Shown: one piece after another, positions 1 through 7,918 of the stretch
How positions within the stretch are numbered: position 1 is the stretch's first letter
Layout: every line of letters begins with the position of its first letter
NCBI GenBank assembly: GCA_902525795.1
Contig: CABZIT010000003.1
Location: 1-64,000 of the forward strand
DNA: 64,000 nt
Direction: 5' to 3'
Source: an uncultured Bacteroidota bacterium
GTDB lineage: Bacteria > Bacteroidota > Bacteroidia > Flavobacteriales > Flavobacteriaceae
Notes under the pieces: generated by a model
What the model saw: the letters and a program-made list of their open reading frames with translations, nothing else
The model's database searches: none
Told to the model about the DNA's origin: nothing
Position numbers and translations under genes: made by a program

Positions 1-33
1 AGATGTTTTAATAAATTATTTTCAAAATATTGA

Positions 34-126
34 TACACTGTTATTAAAAACCGACAAAAGATTTATCAAGAATGGCTAGAAGATAAAGTATACCATAGAG
101 ATAGCTCTGAAGACATAGAAGAGTAA
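34..126 (+). pseudogene. rpoZ: C-terminal remnant of a probable RNA polymerase omega subunit (RpoZ-like), frame disrupted upstream
   Basis: Frame ending at 126 reads ...KIYQEWLEDKVYHRDSSEDIEE*, resembling the Bacteroidota RpoZ tail (QEWL..KIYxR); directly upstream of coaBC, the usual order; stop codon at 31-33 in the same frame. Confidence 0.4.
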
Positions 127-127
127 A

Positions 128-1072
128 ATGTCCATCCTTGGGGGTAAAAAAATCCTATTAGGAATAACAGGGGGTATTGCAGCATATAAAATGCCAATAC
201 TTGTTAGGTTACTAAAAAAAGCAGGCGCTGTAATAAAGGTTGTTTTAACAGAAAGTGCTAAAGAATTTGTAACTCCTCTGTCTTTATCAACAGTTTCTGA
301 AAATCCTGTCCTATCAAAGTTTAAAGATGATGATGAAAATTGGAATAATCATGTCGAACTAGGTCTTTGGTGTGATTTAATGCTTATTTGTCCTGCAACA
401 GCAAATAGTCTATATAAAATGGCAAATGGGAATTGTGATAATTTATTAATTGCCACTTATTTATCTTGCAAATCAAAAATATTTTTTGCCCCAGCCATGG
501 ATTTAGACATGTACAAACATGAATCCACAAAGCAATCTATTAAAAAGCTAATTAGTTTTGGAAATATTTTAATACCTCCTGACTCAGGCGAACTTGCGAG
601 TGGCTTAGTAGGTGAGGGTAGATTACCTGAGCCAACATCCATAGTTGATTTTCTAACTGCACATTATTCTAAAAACTTACCATTAAAAAATAAAAAAGTT
701 TTAATTACCGCTGGTCCTACGCTTGAACCAATAGATCCGGTTAGGTTTATCTCAAATCATTCATCCGGTAAAATGGGGTATAGATTAGCTGAGGAGGCAA
801 AACGACTAGGTGCATCCGTATGTTTAATTAGTGGTCCTAGTAATGAAACTTTGAATGAAAATAGTATAGATTTAGTTAGTGTTAGAACCTCTGATGAGAT
901 GGAGAAAGCAGTAATGAGTAGATATCAAAATTCTGATATTATAATTATGGCAGCAGCAATCAGTGATTACACCCCTAAATCATATTCAGATAAAAAAATT
1001 AAAAAAGAATCAAGGTCAAATGATTTTACTATTGACCTTAAAAAAACAAATGTTAATAGGTTTTGCGCTTGA
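128..1072 (+). CDS. coaBC: Bifunctional phosphopantothenoylcysteine decarboxylase/phosphopantothenate-cysteine ligase, N-terminal part (frameshifted)
   Basis: KKILLGITGGIAAYK flavoprotein start, APAMDLDMY, and the CoaB motif KKVLITAGPTLEPIDPVRFISNHSSGKMG; ends abruptly after DLKKTN. Confidence 0.9.
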   Translation: MSILGGKKILLGITGGIAAYKMPILVRLLKKAGAVIKVVLTESAKEFVTPLSLSTVSENPVLSKFKDDDENWNNHVELGLWCDLMLICPATANSLYKMANGNCDNLLIATYLSCKSKIFFAPAMDLDMYKHESTKQSIKKLISFGNILIPPDSGELASGLVGEGRLPEPTSIVDFLTAHYSKNLPLKNKKVLITAGPTLEPIDPVRFISNHSSGKMGYRLAEEAKRLGASVCLISGPSNETLNENSIDLVSVRTSDEMEKAVMSRYQNSDIIIMAAAISDYTPKSYSDKKIKKESRSNDFTIDLKKTNVNRFCA

Positions 1073-1292
1073 AAATAATAATGAAATTAAAAATGCAAAA
1101 AAGAAATTAAAAGAAAAAAATTTAGATATAATTATCCTTAATTCTTTAAATGATGAAGGTGCTGCTTTTGGCCATGACACGAACAAAGTCACAATCATAG
1201 ATGATAATCTTAAAATAAATCATTATGATTTAAAGCCAAAAAGATTTGTTGCTAATGATATATTTGAATATATTTTGAGTAATAAATTATGA
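963..1292 (+). CDS. coaBC: CoaB C-terminal portion of the disrupted coaBC, in the +1 frame
   Basis: KKQMLIGFALENNNEIKNAKKKLKEKNLDIIILNSLNDEGAAFGHDTNKVTII matches the CoaB C-terminal region (GFAxETNN...KxLDxIxxN). Meaningful homology starts about 1041. Confidence 0.75.
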   Translation: MITPLNHIQIKKLKKNQGQMILLLTLKKQMLIGFALENNNEIKNAKKKLKEKNLDIIILNSLNDEGAAFGHDTNKVTIIDDNLKINHYDLKPKRFVANDIFEYILSNKL

Positions 1293-2173
1293 GAAAAATA
1301 TTTTTAATTTATTTGCTTTTTAACTTGTCTTTTTTTTACGGACAGGATTTGAACTGTGAAATTACCATTGACGCTAGACAAACAGGGCAGGAGAATTTAC
1401 AGATATTCAAATCATTAGAAAATCAACTTAACGAGTTTATTAATAATAATTCTTGGACTGGTAGATCAGTAAGACCCAATGAAAAGATAAATTGTGCCAT
1501 GTTTTTAAATATATCCTCAATGGATAATGATTCTTTTAATGGAACCCTGCAGATACAGGCATCTAGACCTGTATATAACAGCTCTTACTACTCACCGGTT
1601 TATAATTTTAATGACAAAAATTTTAATTTTCGTTACCAAGAGTATCAAAATTTAAATTTTAATCCGAATCAGTTTGAAAATAATCTTATTTCAATCATTG
1701 CTTTTCATATTTATATGATTTTGGGTATTGATGCTGATTCATTTTCTCTTAACGGAGGTACTGATTATTTTGAGGTTGCAAGAGAAATTTTAGATTATTC
1801 ACAAAATCAAGGTTACAAGGGGTGGGCATCGAGTGATGGCTTGCAGTCCAGGTATTTTTTGATTGACAACATTTTATCTCCTACTTACAAAGAATATAGG
1901 GAGGTAATGTATAGCTATCATTTGAGGGGTTTAGATAAAATGGCTGACGAGCCTAAGATGTCAAAAACGATTTTGATCGAACAAATGAATGCTTTAAATA
2001 TAATGCATAGAAGACGTCCAAATTCTTTTTTGATGCGGGTTTTCTTTGATACAAAATCAGAAGAAATATTTGAAATTTTTAAAGATGGCCCCAAGGTTTC
2101 CACTTCAAATTTAATTTCAATTTTGAACAGAATATCCCCAAACAACTCTGAAAAATGGAGGAATATAAATTAA
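1289..2173 (+). CDS. DUF4835 family secreted protein
   Basis: Signal peptide, then QDLNCEITIDARQTGQENLQIFKSLENQLNEFINN; located between coaBC and recN as is common in Bacteroidota. Confidence 0.8.
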   Translation: MRKIFLIYLLFNLSFFYGQDLNCEITIDARQTGQENLQIFKSLENQLNEFINNNSWTGRSVRPNEKINCAMFLNISSMDNDSFNGTLQIQASRPVYNSSYYSPVYNFNDKNFNFRYQEYQNLNFNPNQFENNLISIIAFHIYMILGIDADSFSLNGGTDYFEVAREILDYSQNQGYKGWASSDGLQSRYFLIDNILSPTYKEYREVMYSYHLRGLDKMADEPKMSKTILIEQMNALNIMHRRRPNSFLMRVFFDTKSEEIFEIFKDGPKVSTSNLISILNRISPNNSEKWRNIN

Positions 2174-2185
2174 ATAGTTTTACAA

Positions 2186-3838
2186 TTGTTAAAGTCTATT
2201 TCCATAAAAAACTACGTATTAATTGATGAGTTAAATATTTCATTTAATTCTGGTTTTTCTGTAATTACAGGGGAAACTGGTGCTGGTAAAACGATCTTAG
2301 TAGACGGAATATCTCTATTGCTAGGGAAACGAGCAGATTTGTCAGTCAATAGAGATAAAACAAAAAAATGTATCGTTGAGGGAATCTTTGATATTGGTGC
2401 CTATAATTTAAAACCTATTTTTGATGTTAATGAAATCGATTATGATTCGGAAACAATTTTAAGAAGAGAAATAAGTCCTTCTGGAAAGTCAAGAGCTTTT
2501 ATTAATGATAGCCCGGTAAATTTACATCAGCTATCAAAAATTGGTTCAAGAATAATTGATATTCACACTCAGCATCAAAATTTAAATATTCTAGATAAAG
2601 ATTTTCAATTTGAAATTATTGACGCATTCTCAAACAATAATGAGATTGTTAATGAATTTCGGTTAATTTTTAATCAGTATCTAGAGCTGCAAAGAAAAAT
2701 TGAAAAATTGAAGTTAGATAAAGATAGCTTAAATCAATCTATTGATTACAATAAGTTTATTTTAAAAGAGTTTGATAATTCAAATATTTTTGAGGAAAAT
2801 TTGGAAGAATTGGAGGATAACCAAGTATTTCTATCGAATTTTGAAGTTATTTCAGAGGAGCTTTCTTTTATTAATAATTTGATTACAGATGAAAATATTG
2901 GTATCCAGACCAACATTCAAAAACTATTAAACTCCCTCAATAAAATTTCAGGTAAATCTGAAAATTTAAATAGGTTATATGAAAGGGTTTTGGAGATATC
3001 TACTGAATTTGACGATATCGGTCAAGAATTAACAGATCAGTTTGAATCTTTAGAAAATAATCCTGAAAAGCTTACTTTATTAATTGAAAAAATAGATACT
3101 ATTAACACCCTTTTGAGAAAGCACTCTGTAACCTCAATAAATGATCTGCAAAGGGTAAGAGATGAGTTTGCTGCAAAAGTTGATTCCACGGAGTCCATTG
3201 ATGAAAAAATTGAAGAATTTGAAATGAAGTTTAAGAATCTTAAAAATGAATTATCGAAAATTTCTAAATCAATTACAAAAAAAAGAATGGATGCCATCCC
3301 TAAATTTACAAATGATATTGAGCTTATATTAAAAGATTTGGGAATGGAAAATGCAAAATTTAAAATAGAGCTAAATCCATCCAATAATTTTAACTCTTTC
3401 GGAATGGATGATATAAATTTTATGTTTCAGGCAAATAAAGGATATGAGTTCAAAGACTTAAAATCTAGCGCATCTGGTGGTGAAATGTCTAGAATTATGT
3501 TGGCTGTTAAATCTATTATCGCAAAGTATAGAAAAATTCCGTCCATAATTTTTGATGAAATTGACACAGGTGTTTCTGGTGCTATTTCCCAAAAAATGGG
3601 ATATATCATGAGATCTTTGTCAAAATATGTGCAAACTTTCTCTATCACTCACATTCCTCAAATTGCAGCCATGGGTTCTTCCCATTATAAGATTTATAAA
3701 TATGATGAAGACAACATTACCAAAACTACAATCATTAAGCTCGCAGAGGAGGAAAGAATTGTTGAAATTGCTAAAATGTTAGAGGGTAGTAGCATTTCTG
3801 AATCTGCCATTAATCATGCAAGGCGGTTAATGAATTAA
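2186..3838 (+). CDS. recN: DNA repair protein RecN
   Basis: MLKSISIKNYVLIDELNISFNSGFSVITGETGAGKTILVDGI, SASGGEMSRIMLAVK, IFDEIDTGVSG; TTG start. Confidence 0.95.
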   Translation: MLKSISIKNYVLIDELNISFNSGFSVITGETGAGKTILVDGISLLLGKRADLSVNRDKTKKCIVEGIFDIGAYNLKPIFDVNEIDYDSETILRREISPSGKSRAFINDSPVNLHQLSKIGSRIIDIHTQHQNLNILDKDFQFEIIDAFSNNNEIVNEFRLIFNQYLELQRKIEKLKLDKDSLNQSIDYNKFILKEFDNSNIFEENLEELEDNQVFLSNFEVISEELSFINNLITDENIGIQTNIQKLLNSLNKISGKSENLNRLYERVLEISTEFDDIGQELTDQFESLENNPEKLTLLIEKIDTINTLLRKHSVTSINDLQRVRDEFAAKVDSTESIDEKIEEFEMKFKNLKNELSKISKSITKKRMDAIPKFTNDIELILKDLGMENAKFKIELNPSNNFNSFGMDDINFMFQANKGYEFKDLKSSASGGEMSRIMLAVKSIIAKYRKIPSIIFDEIDTGVSGAISQKMGYIMRSLSKYVQTFSITHIPQIAAMGSSHYKIYKYDEDNITKTTIIKLAEEERIVEIAKMLEGSSISESAINHARRLMN

Positions 3839-3868
3839 TATTATCTTTATAGCCTAAAATATTTTATT

Positions 3869-4681
3869 ATGGCTCACAATTTACTTAAAGGAAAGAAAGG
3901 AATTATCTTTGGAGCTTTGGATCCTAATTCGATTGCTTGGATTACAGCAGAGAGAGTTTTTGAAGAGGGTGGTGCTTTCGTTTTAACAAATGCACCTGTA
4001 GCGCTCAGAATGGGGCAAATTAATGAATTAGCCAAAAAAACAAATTCTAAGGTCATTTCAGCGGATGCTACTTCGCTAGATGATCTTCAAAACCTTGTGC
4101 AAGAGTCTATGAAGATTTTAGGTGGTAAAATTGATTTTGTTTTACATTCTATAGGTATGTCAATAAATGTGAGAAAAGGGAAATCCTACACAGATCAAAA
4201 TTATGATTGGACCCACAAAGGATTAGATGTTTCAGCTATGTCTTTTCATCGCGTAATGCAAACTCTGTATAAAAACGATGCTATGAACGAGTGGGGGAGT
4301 ATTGTAGCTCTTTCCTACATGGCGGCTCAAAGGGTGTTTCCTGATTACAATGATATGGCAGATAACAAGGCGTATTTGGAAAGTATTGCAAGAAGTTTTG
4401 GTTATTTCTTTGGCAAGGATAAAAAAGTAAGAGTGAATACCATATCACAATCTCCAACACCAACTACTGCCGGTCAGGGAGTTAAAGGTTTTGATGGATT
4501 CATAAAATATGCAGATAAAATGTCTCCACTTGGAAACGCTACAGCTTTGGATTGTGCAAACTACACGGTATCCCTCTTTAGTGATTTGACTAAAAGAGTT
4601 ACTTTGCAAAACTTATATAATGATGGTGGTTTCAGCAATATGGGTGTGAGTGAAAGCATGATGGATCTATTAGATAAGTAG
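3869..4681 (+). CDS. fabI: Enoyl-[acyl-carrier-protein] reductase (NADH)
   Basis: LLKGKKGIIFGALDPNSIAWITAERVFEEG, SYMAAQRVFPDYNDMADNKAYLESIARSFG. Confidence 0.9.
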   Translation: MAHNLLKGKKGIIFGALDPNSIAWITAERVFEEGGAFVLTNAPVALRMGQINELAKKTNSKVISADATSLDDLQNLVQESMKILGGKIDFVLHSIGMSINVRKGKSYTDQNYDWTHKGLDVSAMSFHRVMQTLYKNDAMNEWGSIVALSYMAAQRVFPDYNDMADNKAYLESIARSFGYFFGKDKKVRVNTISQSPTPTTAGQGVKGFDGFIKYADKMSPLGNATALDCANYTVSLFSDLTKRVTLQNLYNDGGFSNMGVSESMMDLLDK

Positions 4682-4790
4682 TGGTACTTAGTATTATTTC
4701 AAAAATTTTTTTACTTTTAATAATTACTATTATTCAATTAAAATTATTTTTTAAATTGTATATGGATTAGTAATCAATAAAAATTATACA

Positions 4791-7790
4791 ATGAAAAAAA
4801 CTACCCTTGCCCTTGTGGCATTTTTATTTACCATTTTCACATTTTCTCAAGTTTCTGTCGGAAGCGAGCAGTGGACAAATCAGAGCCAGCCTGTGGAGCC
4901 ATGGTATGAATACTCTTACAGTCAAACAATATATAATGCAAATTTAATCAATGCATCTGGTCAGATTACCGGACTAAAATATTTTGCAACTCCAACAACC
5001 GACTTAGAAAATACTGGAACATGGGATATTTATATGGCCCACACAGATTTGAATGAACATCCACAAAATGAAGGTGGTGAATATTCCTTTGTTGATGCAT
5101 CTGAATTAACACTTGTTTTTAGCGGTGCTGTTGAAGTGGTAGACCAGACAGTCACGATAACTTTGGATACACCGTTTGATTACAATGCAACTCAAAATCT
5201 AATTGTTGCAGGTCATGATACTATGGATACAGGTACATATGACGGATCTACAGATGATTTTTATGCTTCTCTTTATGATGGTAGTTCGAGAGTAGCACTG
5301 GTCTACTATAATGATGTAACCCCACCTGACCCGTTAGCACCCCCATCACCATCAGATGCCTTACTGAGATATGCTAATATAGTTTTTGAGGGAATCACTC
5401 AACAATGTCCAAATCCAACAGACATAAGTGTTTCTAATATTTTAGGTACCTCTGCAGACTTTACATGGTCATCTGGTGAAAATGTAACTGGGTTTGAATA
5501 TGCTGTTTTACCTGCTGGACAAGAATTTGAATCTGGAACGGCTATTACTGAAAATTCAGTATCAATTTCAGGTCTTGATCCCTTGACAAATTATGTTTTT
5601 TATATCCGTTCCCAGTGTGATGGAGAGTATGGCGGAGTTGTAAGTTATGGATTTACAACAGGTTGTGCAGATTTATTTGAACTACCTTTCTCTGAAAGTT
5701 TTGAACAAGATTCAGAAAACGAAATTTGCTGGACAATCATTGATTTAAGCCCTGAAGCTGCACCTAACAATTCCTCATGGAATACTAATGTAAGCAATGC
5801 TTTTGATGGAAGTCAAGCAGCCTGGTTGTATACATTTGGAAACCAAGGTAAAAATGATGATTATTTAATTTCTCCGAGGTTTGATTTAACTGGAAATGAT
5901 AGAATTAAATTTGCAGCAAAATCATATGGAAATGGTGAGGAAAATAATTCTATGGCAATATTAATGTCTACAACAACATCAAACCCAGAAGACTTCACCA
6001 TAACTTTGAGCGAAACAACTGAGTACTCAGGTGATTGGACAGAAGTTAATATAGATTTATCTGCTTATTCAGGACCAGCATTCATTGCATTTTATGTTCC
6101 ACCCACAGCAACAGAAGGATATGGGATGTATGTCGATGCAATCGTTGTTGAGGAAACCCCTGATTGTGATGCTCCTTTGAATGTTACCTTAGATAATATC
6201 ACAAGTGAATCTGCAGAGATTTCCTGGAATCAAGGAGCTAGTCAAGAAACCCAATGGGAATATGTCTTACAAGAGGCAGGTGCTGATCAGCCTACGGAAA
6301 GCGGTATCTTAATTGATTCGCCATCCATTTTATTGGAGGGTCTTGTTCAAGGAAATGAGTATGATTTTTATGTTCGAGCAGCATGTGATAACGGAAGCTT
6401 TAGTGAATATGTTCCTGAAAATGGAGTTTATTTTATGATTCCGCCTGTTGGTGGTGTCTGTGAGGATCCACTTGTAATTGAAAGTTTTCCATTTAGTGTA
6501 ACTGATGATACAATTAACTATCAGGATGATTATAGTGGGTCACCAGGAGATGCAGAATCATGTAGTTCATCTTCACCTTATTTGAGTGGTGATGATGTAT
6601 TCTATTCATTTACTGCACCTTATGACATGTCAGTTACTGTAACATTTGATCCAGTGAACACTTGGTCAGGTATTTTTCTCTATGATTCTTGTGAAAGTGT
6701 AGGGGTGACATGTATTGCAGGAAGTGCTAGTTCATCTGCTGATGAGCGTATTTTTGAGTTGGATTTATTTGATAGTCAAACATACATAATTGCTATTTCG
6801 ACTTTTCCTTCTCCACAAAGCACACCTTATGAATTAACAATTACCGAAAATTCATGTACTCAACCTGTGATTACTGCATCTGCATTGTCATGTGTTGATG
6901 ATGAGTACTATATAGAAGTTGATGTATCTGATCTTGGAACTTCTTCGCAGTATGTTGTTTCTGATGATCTTGGAAATCAACAATCGACAGATACTGCTGA
7001 TATATTAACATTTGGTCCATATTCGGGAATAAATCCTGTAACTATAAATGCTGTTGGCGATGATGTAAATTGTGATCAGACGTTTACTGTTTTATCAGCT
7101 TGTCAATCATGTATTCCTCTAGGAATTAACTGTTCTTTTGGTGATGGATTTGTAGGTATAGTAATTGCAGATATTGATAATTCAGATTCTGGATGTTCGC
7201 CGGATGGATATGGAATTTTCCCAGATTTAACTACTGATTTAGCGCAAGGCGCTACTTATCCAGTTTCAGTTACAACAGGATATTCAAACCAGTACGTTAG
7301 AGCATGGGTTGACTTTAATGATGATTATGAATATACATTAGACGAGTTAATTATTGATAATGCATTAATTGCTAGTGTTGGAACAACAGAAATTGATGCT
7401 GTTATCCCGTCTGATGCAAATCTTGGCCCTCATACAATGAGATTTAAAGCCAATTGGAATAGCCCTGTTCCCGATGATGCTTGTGAGGTTACCAGCTATG
7501 GTGAAGTAGAAGATTATTCGATTACAATAGTTGAATCTTTAAGCACCAATGATTATCAATTAGAAGGACTTAAAATTTATCCGAACCCTGTTAATGGTGA
7601 TTTTGTAAATATCAAATCACCAATTGCAGGAGATAAATTCATTAATATTTATGATGTGAATGGAAGAAAAGTGCTATCAACAAATTTAGTTGGGGATATG
7701 CTTAATATTTCATCATTAAGTTCTGGATTCTATATGATTGAACTTGCCGTAGGTGACTCCAAAAAAGTTTCAAAGCTTGTAATTGAATAG
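4791..7790 (+). CDS. Large secreted T9SS cargo protein with FnIII-like, MAM/choice-of-anchor-like and GEVED domains and a C-terminal sorting domain
   Basis: Signal peptide; ADFTWSSGENVTGFEYAV FnIII-like repeats; VRAWVDFNDDYEYTLDE...GEVEDYSITI; tail LKIYPNPVNGDFVNI...GFYMIEL...VSKLVIE. Confidence 0.85.
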   Translation: MKKTTLALVAFLFTIFTFSQVSVGSEQWTNQSQPVEPWYEYSYSQTIYNANLINASGQITGLKYFATPTTDLENTGTWDIYMAHTDLNEHPQNEGGEYSFVDASELTLVFSGAVEVVDQTVTITLDTPFDYNATQNLIVAGHDTMDTGTYDGSTDDFYASLYDGSSRVALVYYNDVTPPDPLAPPSPSDALLRYANIVFEGITQQCPNPTDISVSNILGTSADFTWSSGENVTGFEYAVLPAGQEFESGTAITENSVSISGLDPLTNYVFYIRSQCDGEYGGVVSYGFTTGCADLFELPFSESFEQDSENEICWTIIDLSPEAAPNNSSWNTNVSNAFDGSQAAWLYTFGNQGKNDDYLISPRFDLTGNDRIKFAAKSYGNGEENNSMAILMSTTTSNPEDFTITLSETTEYSGDWTEVNIDLSAYSGPAFIAFYVPPTATEGYGMYVDAIVVEETPDCDAPLNVTLDNITSESAEISWNQGASQETQWEYVLQEAGADQPTESGILIDSPSILLEGLVQGNEYDFYVRAACDNGSFSEYVPENGVYFMIPPVGGVCEDPLVIESFPFSVTDDTINYQDDYSGSPGDAESCSSSSPYLSGDDVFYSFTAPYDMSVTVTFDPVNTWSGIFLYDSCESVGVTCIAGSASSSADERIFELDLFDSQTYIIAISTFPSPQSTPYELTITENSCTQPVITASALSCVDDEYYIEVDVSDLGTSSQYVVSDDLGNQQSTDTADILTFGPYSGINPVTINAVGDDVNCDQTFTVLSACQSCIPLGINCSFGDGFVGIVIADIDNSDSGCSPDGYGIFPDLTTDLAQGATYPVSVTTGYSNQYVRAWVDFNDDYEYTLDELIIDNALIASVGTTEIDAVIPSDANLGPHTMRFKANWNSPVPDDACEVTSYGEVEDYSITIVESLSTNDYQLEGLKIYPNPVNGDFVNIKSPIAGDKFINIYDVNGRKVLSTNLVGDMLNISSLSSGFYMIELAVGDSKKVSKLVIE

Positions 7791-7810
7791 CCTTTCAAGA
7801 TTATAAAAGA

Positions 7811-7838
7811 AAAAGGGTTTAGATTTCTAAACCCTTTT
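7811..7838 (+). terminator. Intrinsic terminator-like hairpin
   Basis: aaaagggtttaga-tt-tctaaaccctttt: perfect 13-bp inverted repeat just after the 7790 stop. Confidence 0.85.
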
Positions 7839-7918
7839 CTTGTAAAACTATTTTAATCGAAATGATTGAGAAGTTAGTTTTTTTTTTATATTAATTGATA
7901 ATTTTTTAAAACGTCACC

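Noticed and set aside
1040-1050. Programmed ribosomal frameshift in coaBC at the A7C run
   Set aside because: The phase does not fit a canonical -1 X_XXY_YYZ heptamer, a +1 shift would be needed, and a conserved segment is missing as well, which a frameshift cannot restore.
3037-3384. 115-aa minus-strand ORF inside recN
   Set aside because: Antisense shadow of an AT-rich coiled-coil region; Ser/Phe/Ile-rich translation typical of spurious ORFs.
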